Both the position numbers and the translations under genes were made by a program. The notes beneath the pieces were generated by a model. The model ran no database searches. It worked only from the letters and a program-made list of their open reading frames with translations, and was not told the origin of the DNA. This document shows positions 7,545 through 19,300 of a DNA stretch of 48,126 nt, piece by piece; the first letter of the stretch is position 1, and every line of letters begins with the position of its first letter. The DNA is taken from NCBI GenBank assembly GCA_002371755.1, contig DFGM01000160.1, positions 23,419 through 71,544 on the forward strand, given 5' to 3'. Source of the DNA: Verrucomicrobia bacterium UBA3750. Lineage in GTDB: Bacteria > Verrucomicrobiota > Kiritimatiellia > RFP12 > UBA1067.

Positions 7545-9282
7545 AATCCTCCCCCAGGCTCGCGGCTGCGGCCTTTATGAGTTCGAGACATTTCTTCTGC
7601 GTCTCGGGTTCCGCTGGATCGGCGTGCGAAAACGCGGCTAATTCCTTTTTGAACGCGGCATACCCTGCGGTGCGCGCCTTGGTGCGCGGCGTCTTGGCGG
7701 CGTCAATCGCCTTTGCGAGGCGTCCGGCCACCTTTGCCGCTTCTTGCGTGAAGTCCGTCGCCGCCACATAGAGGCTCGTATGGCCGCGATGCGTATACAT
7801 GGCGCGCGCCAGCGTCTCGAGGCTCACAGTTGCGTTTTTGCCGAGCAGCGCGTTCGCCTCATTCACGAATGCGGCGAACTCGTAGGTCGGCGCAATCTCG
7901 GCCAAGTCCTTCGCCGTCTCGATACGCCGCTTTTCCACGGCCGCAGCTTCCGCATCGTCGCGTTCGCGCTGTTCGCGTTCCGCCCTGAGGAGTTCCTGCG
8001 CGGCCTTACGTTCGGCGTCTTCCGCCGTTTCGGCAAGCCCGGTATCTCCCGTCGTAGCCACCACATCGCCCGCCATCCCGGAGCGAAGCGATTCCAGCGT
8101 CGCCTTCTCACGCTTCTTGGGCTTCGTCTTCTCTTCGGTTTGCGCTGCGGGCTTGGGCTCCGGAGCGACGGCTTGCGGCGTGGGCTCTTCCACTTTCGGC
8201 AAAACCGCTTCTTGCGCCGGAGCCGCTGCCGGCTCGATGGCCGCGACAGGAGGAGGCGGCGGCGGAGACGGCGGAGGTGCGCTCTTCCCGCGGCTCGTGA
8301 CCGCAAACACCACTGCGGCTGTCACCGCCACGCCGAGAAGAACCGCAAGCACGATGCTCAATACCTTCCAGTTCAGCTTCTCGTGCCACGGCGTCTTCCC
8401 TGGATGCGGCGTCAGAGTCTCTTGCATGGAAGTAAGGGATGTGGCGGAATCTTCAGTATCCCCTTCTTCTCCTTTAATATGGCTCTGGCTGCCGGGGAGC
8501 GGAGGCGGGAGCGGGCCTACCCGCACCACGTCCACCGTCACATTATCAAGCCCGCCTGCTTCGTTTGCCGCATATACGAGCCGGCGGCATGTCTCTTGCG
8601 GGTCGCCAGGACACTCCCGCGCGATTTCCGCGATACGCTTGTCGGGGAGCATACGCGTCAAACCATCGCTGCAAACTATCACCAAGTCGCCTTCCTTGAC
8701 TGAGAACGGGGAAATCTCCACCTGCACGTCGCGCTCTATGCCCACGGCGCGCAGAATCATGCTGCGGAACATCGGATTGAGGTTCTTCTCGTCCTTCGCC
8801 CCCATCATTTCCGCGACGCTGTGGTCTTTCGTTATCTGCTTTATCTCCTTGCCGCGCAAGCGGTAGAGGCGGCTGTCGCCCACATGGAAGGCGAGAGCTT
8901 CGGCAGGTTTCACGGGATCGAAGACGACTCCCACCACTGTGCTGCCGCACCCTTTGAGCCCGTTCTTCTGCGCACGGTCGTAAATCCAGGCAGAAGCTGC
9001 CGATATCGCCTTGTCGAACTCGGCGGCGACGGCAGAGGCCGGATAATACCCCGTCTCCGGCTCTGGCATTGCGTCAAGACAGTCTCCGAGCGCTTTCACT
9101 ACGGCCTGGGAGGCGACTTCCCCGTCATCGCCGCCGCCCATGCCGTCGGCAACGCACCAGACCCCGTATTCGGGGAACTCCCCGGCGGAATCTTCGTTGT
9201 TCTTGCGCTTGCGCCCCTGATCGCTCAAGACCGCTCCCGCGAGATGTCTGAATGGACTGGATGTAGTGGTGGTAGTTGACAT
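7528..9282 (-). CDS. PP2C-family Ser/Thr phosphatase with membrane segment and ectodomain
   Basis: Residues about 12-262 form a PP2C (PPM) domain. NNEDS and VADGMGGGDDG carry metal-binding aspartates, GCGSTVVG and FHVGDSRLYRLR follow, then CSDGLTRML and GGLDNVTVDVV. PPM enzymes remove phosphate from Ser/Thr with Mg or Mn. One membrane helix follows at about 307-330 (LSIVLAVLLGVAVTAAVVFAV), then a Pro/Ala/Glu-rich linker and a helical C-terminal region of about 190 residues outside the inner membrane. The ATG at 9282 shares a base with the cpaF stop (TGATG), giving 584 residues; a TTG one codon earlier is less likely. Pairing with the double kinase next door implies reversible phosphorylation of the surface apparatus or its ATPase; the target is not known. 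Confidence 0.92.
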   Translation of the reverse strand: MSTTTTTSSPFRHLAGAVLSDQGRKRKNNEDSAGEFPEYGVWCVADGMGGGDDGEVASQAVVKALGDCLDAMPEPETGYYPASAVAAEFDKAISAASAWIYDRAQKNGLKGCGSTVVGVVFDPVKPAEALAFHVGDSRLYRLRGKEIKQITKDHSVAEMMGAKDEKNLNPMFRSMILRAVGIERDVQVEISPFSVKEGDLVIVCSDGLTRMLPDKRIAEIARECPGDPQETCRRLVYAANEAGGLDNVTVDVVRVGPLPPPLPGSQSHIKGEEGDTEDSATSLTSMQETLTPHPGKTPWHEKLNWKVLSIVLAVLLGVAVTAAVVFAVTSRGKSAPPPSPPPPPPVAAIEPAAAPAQEAVLPKVEEPTPQAVAPEPKPAAQTEEKTKPKKREKATLESLRSGMAGDVVATTGDTGLAETAEDAERKAAQELLRAEREQRERDDAEAAAVEKRRIETAKDLAEIAPTYEFAAFVNEANALLGKNATVSLETLARAMYTHRGHTSLYVAATDFTQEAAKVAGRLAKAIDAAKTPRTKARTAGYAAFKKELAAFSHADPAEPETQKKCLELIKAAAASLGEDYGRAE

Positions 9283-10355
9283 CAAAGTTCAATCCCGTAG
9301 ATTTTCGCAAGTTCCGCGAATGTGGGCTCTGATACTTTCTCGAAACCGCCCTTTACCGTTCCATCCGGCTCGATCGATTCCGTCCGCCACCTGACAAGCG
9401 GCTTCAACCGGTATTCGCCGTTCTCCAGCGGGAGCACTTCCGAGACCTCGGACACCTTTCGCGTGCCATCGGGGAGACGCGCCACATGTATGATTGCCTC
9501 GACTCCGCTCACCACCTGGTCGCGTAAGGCGCGAAGTGGTATGTCGATGCCGGCCAGAAGAGCGCACGTCTCGAGACGGCGCAGGGCATCCGTAGGCGAG
9601 TTCGCGTGTATCGTGCTCATCGAGCCGGCATGGCCGGTGTTGAGGGCCTGAATGAGGTCTAGCGCCTCGCCGCCGCGGATTTCGCCGATGACAATCCTGT
9701 CCGGACGCAGACGGAGCGCCGAGCGTATCAGGTCGCGCATCGTCACTTCGCCCTTGCCATGCGCATCTGCATTGCGCACTTCCATGGAGACTACATGGCT
9801 CTGCTGGAGCTGGAGTTCGCTCGCGTCTTCAATCACGAGCACGCGGTGCGAATCGGGGATGTAGGAGCTGAGCACGTTCAGGATGCTCGTCTTTCCCGTG
9901 CTGGTTGCGCCCGAGACGATGATGTTCTTGCTGAGGAGCACGAGTGCGCGTATGAGGCGTTCCGTCTTTTCGTCGATACTGCCGAAAGAGAGGAGCTTGT
10001 CGATCGTGAGCGACTCGCGCCCGAACTTGCGGATGGCGATGATGGTGCCTACGCGGGAGAGCGGCGGCAGGACGGCGTGCACGCGGCTGCCGTCCGGAAG
10101 GCGTGCGTCGAGTATCGGATGCTCGTCGTTGAGGATGCGCCCTACGGACTTCGCGATATTCATCGCCGCCGCCTTGAGCCCCTGCTCGCTCACGAACGCC
10201 GCTTCCACCTTCTCCAACTTGCCGTGACGCTCCACATACACGCTCTTCGGACCGTTTATCAGGATTTCCGAAACGCTCTCGTCCTCCAGAAACTCCTTCA
10301 CTGGAGAGAGGAAGAGAACGAGGAACGATTCTGTGGAATTATCGGCTATCGTCAT
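9282..10355 (-). CDS. cpaF: CpaF/TadA-type pilus assembly ATPase
   Basis: This is a secretion ATPase of the GspE/VirB11 superfamily, Tad branch, powering assembly of Flp-type pili at the inner membrane. The 357-residue product shows VSEILINGPKSVYVERHGKLE, ARLPDGSRVHAVLPP, IAIRKF, the Walker A motif GATSTGKTS, the Asp box LVIEDASELQ, Walker B near RIVIGEIRGGEALDLIQAL, and the His box TGHAGSMSTIHANSP. The start is the ATG at 10355 with TGGAGG 9 bases upstream in the 19-base gap after the giant gene. A longer reading from 10598 would run back through that gene and is rejected. The protein is somewhat short for the family. No TadB or TadC membrane partners occur in the window. Confidence 0.93.
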   Translation of the reverse strand: MTIADNSTESFLVLFLSPVKEFLEDESVSEILINGPKSVYVERHGKLEKVEAAFVSEQGLKAAAMNIAKSVGRILNDEHPILDARLPDGSRVHAVLPPLSRVGTIIAIRKFGRESLTIDKLLSFGSIDEKTERLIRALVLLSKNIIVSGATSTGKTSILNVLSSYIPDSHRVLVIEDASELQLQQSHVVSMEVRNADAHGKGEVTMRDLIRSALRLRPDRIVIGEIRGGEALDLIQALNTGHAGSMSTIHANSPTDALRRLETCALLAGIDIPLRALRDQVVSGVEAIIHVARLPDGTRKVSEVSEVLPLENGEYRLKPLVRWRTESIEPDGTVKGGFEKVSEPTFAELAKIYGIEL

Positions 10356-10374
10356 ATGCTTTTGCCTCCATTTG

Positions 10375-13300
10375 TCATTCTTCGGTCGCCTTGACGCGCA
10401 GTTTGAAAAACGCCTTCGGGCCGGGTATATTCGGTTTGGGCAGCGCCACCGAATCGCCAGTGGCCAGCCTGGGCGTTCCCGTGGAGACGCCGAAGGATGG
10501 AGTGGCGGAACCGAGAAGCGTGTACCACATGCCGGGCACGGCCGCAAAGACGGGTTCTTCCGACGTGCCGAGCACCGCATCAATGATGTGCTCTTCAAGG
10601 AGAGCCGTCTTGGCGCCTATCGTCATCGTGGCTGGCAGCACCACGGCCTTGTCGATCTCGGCGGTGACGATCCACTTGCCCGTCGTCGGGTCTTTCGTGG
10701 CGGTTTTCTTGAAGTAGGTCTGGTATGTGGCGGCGTCGACATAGGCCGCAACTGCGGATGGAACCGCAATCACCACCTTGCTTGTCGCCTCGCCTGCATT
10801 GGCCGCATCCACTTCCACGCCCGTGCCGCTCGCGGGATCGAACTCAGGCGTCGCAGCCTTCACCATGACTTCAATGATGAAGTTCGTCGTTGCCGTGCCA
10901 CTGTAGTTGCCCTTGAATGTGGCGGTTATGATGTTGGTGCCGGCCGTCATGTAGCCTTCGTCGTCACCCCAGTCTATCGTGTAGTCCGTGCCCTCGAGAT
11001 ACGTCCTCGCCGCATCATGGACGGAAAGCATCGCAGGCTTCACGGGCGAAGATGGCATCTTATCCTCGCTCACTTCAAGATAGCCGGAATCAAGCTCGAT
11101 TACCGCGCCTGAGACGACCGCTTTGGCGATGGTGAAGTTCTTCGTCACGGAACCCGTGTGGTTGCCGGATGCTGTCACCGTGAGGGAATAGGTGCCGGCT
11201 TTCGTCCAGTCGCCCGCCCCCCACGAGACCGTATAGTCGATTCCGCCTGCCACGGTCACTTCCGGCCTCTGATACTCGCCGTTGTAGACGACCGATGCAG
11301 ATGCAGGCGTGAGCGTAATGTCTCCCGCCACAAGCGCGGCAGGCACAATCCTGAAGGCGACTTCTTCCGTCTCGCCGGAATACAAAGAACCCTCGAACAC
11401 GGCCTTCACCGTGTATTCTCCCACATCCGTGCGGGTGCCGCTGGAGTAGACGAGGCTGTAGTTCGACGCGTCTATCTCATCGCCTGCAAACTTGACCTTG
11501 ACCGTGCCGTCAGGCGGCGAGATGGTGGTGCCGGTCCATGTGTATTCCGTCTTCTCGAGCGTCAGCGTAGCAGACGAGGCATCCTCTGGCGCGGCCAGCG
11601 CATCCTCGAGAAACGCGAGCAGCTTTCCCGCCGTAACATAGCCGGAGATGCGGTCGATATAGCGGGAAGTATCGCGCTTGCTGAGGACTGCGATTACCGG
11701 CGGAGCCACATAGTCGAGACCCTCGGAATACCGCTTGAACGCATCGCTCGTCACATCCGTATCGGCCCAGCAGATGAAGTTGTCCACGATATAGTCGTTC
11801 AGTTCGATGTCGCTCTTGATGACATTCTTCACGTATTCCGTCATCATGTCGTTGCCGCCGATATAGAGGATTCTCCTCTCATGCGTTCCGTCGTGCGTCC
11901 TGGGCGTCTTCCAGATTTCCGTCTTCGCCTCCCTCTCGCTGCCGTATTCCTTGTAGACGTAATCCGGATTGACGGTTACTGTGAACTCGTTTGTGATTGC
12001 CGGTCCAGTAAAGTTCGACCCGAATTTGACCTCATAATGGTATCTGCCGGGTCCGACTTTTGTCTTCCAGTTGACGTCAAGCCACTTGCCCGTATAATCG
12101 GACGCGGGAATGATGCCCATTTCAGGATCGGACACGCTTACCGAAGGTTCCTTCAATCCAGCCGGCATGTACATTGCGGAGTTTGCAACGGTCCCATCCA
12201 CCTTGAACTGCACCACTACGCCAGCCGTGGAACGAGGTTCTATCACAAAGACTTTTTCAAGCACGCCCGAGTAGTCCTTGGAGAATTCGAGCGTTATGGG
12301 ATAGGAGCCTGCATTGACGCACGGCGCCCCTGCAACTTCAACTGCATAGTTTTCGGAATCCACGATTTCATCGCTCATGCGGACTGTGATATCCGCCATG
12401 TGGGCTTTTCCATCGTATACTACAGTCTCCGGATATATCGTCGCAACACCCGAGCCTTCGACATTCACCTTTTCGCAAAGAACCGTATCGCACCAATTCG
12501 TGGGGCAAAGAAGGCCGTATATGTATTTATTGTCCGCACCTCTTTTAGCTGCTATCGAATTATTCGTGGAATAGGCGATGTTCGTACTGGCTATGCCATA
12601 CTCGGCCACCTTCTTGGCTGTATATTCACTTGCTTCAAGCGTCTGCTTGAACAAAGTACTTCCGGCAGGAGATTGCGAGTACCAGCCGTAGAATCTCGTT
12701 CCTGGGCGGCTGATTCGCGGCAAATTGCCAAATTCCTGGCCTCGGGAATAATATCGCTCCTTGAATACATCCGAAGTGGAAACCACCCCGGTTTCAGGAT
12801 CTTTTACTGTCGTTTTGAGCTTTATCTGCAATATAGCCTTGTGGTACCTCGACTTCTGCCATGTTTCTTTTCCATAAAACACTTCGTCTGAATACCCCTC
12901 GGAGCGAACCCAATTTGCACCTCCATCAGATTCTGCCGTACTATGAGCCGAGTAGAGAGTGTTCGATCCATATGTCTGGTCGTATGCACTGCAGAAGTGT
13001 GCGCCTTTGACAAGAATATTGTGCCTGTTAAGATAATCGTCGGATTCGTTATCGTGCACATAAATAGTGGTCGCAAAACAGAACTTTACTATTGCGCCGT
13101 CTTCAATGGTTAGATATCCTTTCGCCGGATCCACGAAGACGTTGTCTCTTACGACATGCACCTCTCCCGATTTCCAGGTCTGGCTGTTCGTGATCGTCCC
13201 GCCCTCGATGAACACATTATTGTTATTCAGGACGCATAGTTTTGTCGTGCAATTCGACCAGACTTCAGGAAGCTTCTCGACAAAATCCAAGGACACCCAT

Positions 13301-16300
13301 CCGTTGTCATTTGTCGTGCTATCATATGGCACGGGGTCTACCGCGCCATCTGGATGGCCAACCATTTCCGTCCCGAATATGATGGCGCCGCCAGACCAGG
13401 AACTCGTGCTTTGTTCGGCGCTCTTTCCTACTCTGGTATCCACCCTGACAGGATTGGAAGTGAAAGATTCCGCCTTCCCTCTGCATTGCGCTGTCAGCCT
13501 CACCGCAAAACTTGGAGTATGGAACCCATTGTCTTTACCTCTAAACGGCTTCTCAGTAGATGGCAGAGCGTTACCATATTTATCCTTCAAAGACTTGAAC
13601 AGAGCATCCTCTTTAACCCTCCAGTCGGCTCCAAGTGATTTCCAGGTAATGCGGTGCACGCCGGTTGTTTCGCAAACCGCATAGACAGTATCGTTGGAGT
13701 ATATAAATCCCGACGGCCATATCAGATTTGTCTCGCCCGTTCTGGTTACAACCGTGGTAGAGTTGGTTGCAATCAAATTCCCATCCCGAGGTGCGCATTC
13801 GCGAAGATCTTTCAGTATACCATAGTCATTGATCAGGTCTCCTCCTTCTTCGTTTATACCGACTAGCGAAACCAATATCTTTTCGCCAGGCATCTTGTCC
13901 TTGGGCTGAACAACGAGAAAATCGATGTCAACCAATTCGTTCCAAGGCCACCGAGGCTTCACGTCCACACGAAGAATCTGGACAGAGTCCGTCTCGACAT
14001 AAGGATGCTTTTCCTGGATCACGCGAACTGTTACGTCCTTTGTGACATCCGTTGCGAGGCCGTATTCGCCGGCAGTAACCGTGATGAAGCCAATCCTGCG
14101 GTCGTATTCCATGTTTTCGTCCGCAGAGACGATAAGATCGCCATCGCCATCGCCCACGCCACGCACGATCTTGATCCAATCGTCGCATTCTTTCACTTTC
14201 CACACGGTGTCGCTCTTCACGGAGAATTTGGCGCAACATGTCTCCTCGACATTTGTCACAATTCCCATATCGTCAACGCGTTCGACGCGATTTGTGAAGA
14301 CATAGGCATCTTTCTCCGGCTTTCCATCGTATTCGACATACATGGGCTCCGGCGCTATCTCGAGTTGCGGCTCGTATTGCTCCCACCTGACGTTTGCCAA
14401 CACGCCGCAATCGGTGACGGCACCGTCATACTCGCGCTTGCCGTAGGTCCACTTGAAGGTGTGCCAGCCGCCCTCGAACTCGGCGGAGAAGCTCTGCCAT
14501 CCCGAGCCTGCCGCGTTGAGGATGTTCGTGACCGTATCGCAGGTGAATTGGAAGGTGTTGTTCGTATCGGCCGTCGAATCGTTTATCCAGTCGAAGGATA
14601 GCGTACCGCGGCCAGTCGTGCTGAACGAGAGCATCGGCTCTACAACTTCCGCCTCCGTCACAACGGAAGAGACCGTCTTCGCGAGACCGCGCAAAGCCTC
14701 GGCGTCGCCGGTGAAGCTGCTGAGCGAACGCGTGTAGGTGAACGTGGAGTTCGTCGAAAAGCAATTGCTCACCAGTGCATTGAAGTGCGATTCGTTGTTG
14801 TAGGATGCGATAAGCTTGAGGATTATACCGGCCTCCGCAGCAGCCTTGCCCGCATCCACTGCCGTGCGGTCGCTGCTGCCGTGCTTGCCTGGATATGTCA
14901 TCGGCGTCTTGTACGGCGCATCGGTGAACGCCACCACGACACGTGTCGCATCCTCGCGGAACTTCTTCGTTTCAGCCGTCTCCTTCGATATTCTCCACAG
15001 TGCGTCGAGAAGCGATTCCGGCCAGTCGCCGCCATTGTCGGCGTAAAGTTCGTTTATCTGGCTGTTGAGTGCTTCGCGGTCGGTGGTGAAATCATGGTCC
15101 CAATACCAATTACTGTCGCAAGTCTCATCCTGGAATCCAACCACCCTGGCGCGCCAGTCGGAAATCGGAGCATGATCCTTGTCGCCTTCAACGAGCGTCT
15201 TGAAGAACTCCTGGATATTGCGTTTGAGACCGTTGATGCACCCGCCCATGGATCCGGTGAAGTCCACAAGGAATACGATATCGAGCGGTGCCTTGTCGCT
15301 TGAGATGCGCCCATTGAATCCGTTCATCGGAACATATGGGCCAAACTGCACTGCCGGGGCAATCAATCCCTCCTTATCGGGCCTGTTGGCGATATGAGGC
15401 GGCTGGGCAAAATCGTTGCCCCACAAGAAATCGACGCTAGAGAAATGCTCGTCATCGAGGACGTCTTTTTGAGTAAGAGCCGGGTCGCGCACGGCGAAGC
15501 GGAATACGGCGAAGTTGTCGCTCATGTCGATATCGTCGGCGTCCACGCCGATTTCGGCCTCGATCATGTAATCGCCGGGGGAAAGCACCTTGAGAATATC
15601 AGCGGCAAGTGTTCCGCTCCAGGCCGCAGCCCCTGTGGGAAGCTCGGTAAGGGGTGTGTGATACTTGAGGATTCTCGCACCCTTGCAACCGTCGGTCCAC
15701 TCGTATATGCATTCGTCGCCCGCTTCTCCCGGCCTGAAGAGCTTAAATCTGATGGCGGGAACACCAATCGCCACCTCGCTCTTGTTCGTCCAGCCGAAGG
15801 AGATTTCGAGATTGTCGCTCGACAGGAAGACGGAAACCGGATTATATGTATATGCCTCATCCTCGGTGTCAGCCGGAGCGATTTGCATCTTCGTGCGCCA
15901 ATTCTGGTATGGGGCCACGAAGCCGACGTCGATTTTCGGCGGACGCCCGGCTTCCGTAACAGAAATGTCTATTGACTTCGGATGGTCAGTCGCGCCTGCC
16001 GCCGTCACGGCAACCGTGCCGTCGCGAGCGTCAAGCGAAGGATTCTCGCCGGCAACTACTTTGGCGGTCGCGGCGCCTGTCGCCGTCGCGGTAAGCCATG
16101 TGTCGCCTGCGGCAATTTCCCACGGTGCGTTGGATTCTACCGAAAGCGCACTTTCGCCGCCCCTGCCGGAGAATGCGAGTTCGGAAGGTTCGACCTTGAG
16201 CGAAACCCCGCGCCAACCCGCGTCACTGCCGTATTCGCCGTATCCGGCTTCATTCTTGGCGCACACATAATAGATATAGTCGAGACCGGGCTCGGCCGTC

Positions 16301-19300
16301 GCGTCAGTCCATCCCGTGGTGACGATATCTTCCGCCAGCACGACCCGCGCAGAGCCGTCGGGCCTGGAACGCTCCACCCTGTAGCCGAGGATCTCGCGCG
16401 AGGAATCAGGCTTCGTCCATCGGATGTCCACGGCAGTGTCATCCGTGCCGTCGCTCGCGGTCACGGCAGGGGCTGCGGGGGGCGTGAGCTTCACCCACCT
16501 TACCATATCCACAAATGCGGCGTCAAGGCCTTCGTCGTTCTTGGCATCCTTCGCATACTCCCATGTGAAGGTGTGCGGGCCTGCGGAGACGGGGAACGTC
16601 ATCTCGCGCCAATCGCCCGTCGTGCCGCTGATTGCCGCCTTGGGCGCACCATCCACATAGAACGTGAACTTATCGTAGATCGACTCGGAAGAGACCTTCC
16701 ACCAGAAGGATAGCGTGCCCGCCTCGTTGACTGTCGTCGAAATCGAGTTAGTGCCTGCGCCGAATATCCTGCCGCTTCTTGCGGCATCCGTGCCGTCATG
16801 CGAAACGGCGGCCTGACCATACCACACGTTCGCCGTGCCGCTCGTTGCAGTCGTGAATTCGAGAGGATAGAGTTTTGCGCCCGATGGGTCTTCGACATCG
16901 ACCGCGACCGGAATGGTTATCGGGGCGGGGACCGTCACCGCCTTGGATGCGGAAACCGTCGCGCCCGCTTCAGTGTATGCGACCTGAAGAGAAAGCGTGA
17001 TTCCGCCAGTGTAGGCCGAAAGCATCGCAGCAACACTCCCCTTCTCCACGGTCGCCTTGGGTGATGCCGGCGTCACGCTCCAGAGAGCGGAAGCGGATAG
17101 CGTCCGCTCTTCCACTGTCTTGTCGTTGTAGATGACAAGCGCTCTATAGGGTTTCGTCTCGCCGACTGCAATTGCATCGTCGCCATTGATTACGACGGAG
17201 ACGGGCTTCAACAGCGCCTTTGTAAAGCCGATCTGCACCTCCACTTCAGCAGTCTTCGTGACGGTTTCGGAACCGGCGTATGTATAGGTGGCGTGCACCG
17301 TGAGCCTGCCATCGGTATCGGTTGTCGGGTTTGTGGCAAGAACGCCAGTGTGTGCGCCTATAGTCCCGTATTTCGACCCGCTCGTTATGCTCCAGCCGGC
17401 CGCCGTTGTCACAACATTCGTCGTGCCGTCTTCGAATGTCGCAACAGCCGTGAATGTGGTGCCTTCGCCGCCCTCCAAAGTCCTCTCTCCGCCTACGATC
17501 TCAAGCTTCACGAGATTTGCGGGACGCTTCGCCTGCGAAACAGAAACGGTTCTTGTGACATTGTGGGCGGTTGTGCCTGCCCTCACCGTGACCGAACCCG
17601 TGCGGGAAGATAGAGCCGTATTCTTATCGGCCGTGACGTTTATGGAGCCAGTAAGCGCGGTAGCCGTCAGGCTGCCCGAAGTCGCAGCAATAGTCCAGGA
17701 GGCATTCGAGCCCACCGTCACGCTCTTCGTCTCCCCGGCATAGCCGAAAGAAAGCGAGGTCGGCGAAAGGGTCAGGGTCACGCCACGCCATCCATTGTCC
17801 GAGCCGTATTCGCCAAAACCGGCGTCGTTGAGAGCGCGGACGTAGTACGTATAATCGACGCCGGGCACGGCTGAAGAATCCACATAGCTGGTCGTCATCA
17901 CGCTTCCGAGCACGGTCTTCGCCGTTGCACCCTTCTCCGAACGAGAAACCTCATAGCTCTTCACCTTCAGCGCGTCTGACGGCATAGACCATGTCACCGT
18001 GACATTGCCTGACTGCGTTCCGTCTGTAGCCGTTACGGTGGGCGCGGCTGTCGCTACTATCCATTCGATTCTGCGCACCTGGCCAAAGTCGAGCAGATTG
18101 CCATCGTAGCCAAGCTTCTTGTAAAACCATTGGCATGTGTACGTACCCTCGTCGAGTTCGTATGTCTTTTTCGTCCAAGCGCCCGAAGTCGCCGCATCGC
18201 ACGTATCGTAGGAATCGGAAAGCCCGGAGACCTTGAAGGTGAAGGTGTTGTTGGTATCTGCCGAAGAAACATTGCGCCATTCATAGGAAAGGATGCCGGG
18301 ACCGGTTATTTTCGCGGAAAGAAGCGGTTCGACCACATCCGCCGCCCTTACCGACGCCGAAACGGAGCCGGCAAGCCCGCGAAGCGCATCGGCATCGGTC
18401 GTGAAAGAGCTCAGACTCGAGACCTGCGTAAAGCTCGAGTTCGTCGGATAGCAATAATCAGTGAGCCATGTGAAATGATAGTAGGAGTCGCTGGCAGAAG
18501 CGATTACCTTCACCGTCAACTCGTTCTCCGTGGCAGAATCGCCCGCTTCCTTTGCGACTCCTCTCAGATACTCGAGATAGGTGGAATTGGATAAAAGCGT
18601 GCTGCCAGTGCCATATTGAACGTTTGAAGAGCCTTTGCTCCAGTCGTCTTGATAGGGGCTGTAGAGACCGGTGCCTTTGTAGCCGATGTCGGTAAACGCG
18701 AGAACTACACGCGAGGCATCTTCGCGAAATCCAGTCGTATGCGTGATGTTCCAGACCGCATCCAGCAAAGATTCAGGGCCGTCGCCGCCGCCAGAAGCCA
18801 CGCAGGCGGAAATCTGGCTTATGAGCGTATCCACGTCCGAAGTCCATTCATGGTCTTCGTACCATGGATAGTATGAGGAGCCATAATCGTCGAAGTAGTC
18901 ACGGTAGCCTACCACCTTCGCGCGCCAGTTGGTGATTGGCTCGTGGTCTGCGTCGCCGTTGACAAGCGATGTGAAGAATGTCGTTATGTTGTTCTTGAGT
19001 CCTGTGATGCATCCGCCCATCGAGCCGGTGAGGTCAATAAGGAAGATAAGGTCGAGCGAGCCCTTGTCGCTGCCGGGCTTGTATTCGATGATGCCGTCCA
19101 TTGGCGCGTAGGGACCGAACTGGACGGTGGCGACATCGCCCGAACCGAAGCCTGCCTCGGCCGAACCTGCGGCAAACGGGGGAGACGCGAAATCGTTGCC
19201 GCTCTTGGTGGTGATGCTGCTCCAGGCGCCCGTGAACGCATCGGCGACTGAACGCGCAGTATCCCTGATGGCGAACCTGAATTGACGCGTTTCCGCGCCG

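Noticed and set aside
10356..10598. N-terminal extension of CpaF back to 10598
   Set aside because: It overlaps the C-terminus of the giant gene and adds no family sequence; TGGAGG precedes the ATG at 10355.
11158..12891. 577-codon plus-strand open frame opposite the giant gene
   Set aside because: Low-complexity composition and no motif; the minus-strand protein has repeated extracellular domains across the same bases.
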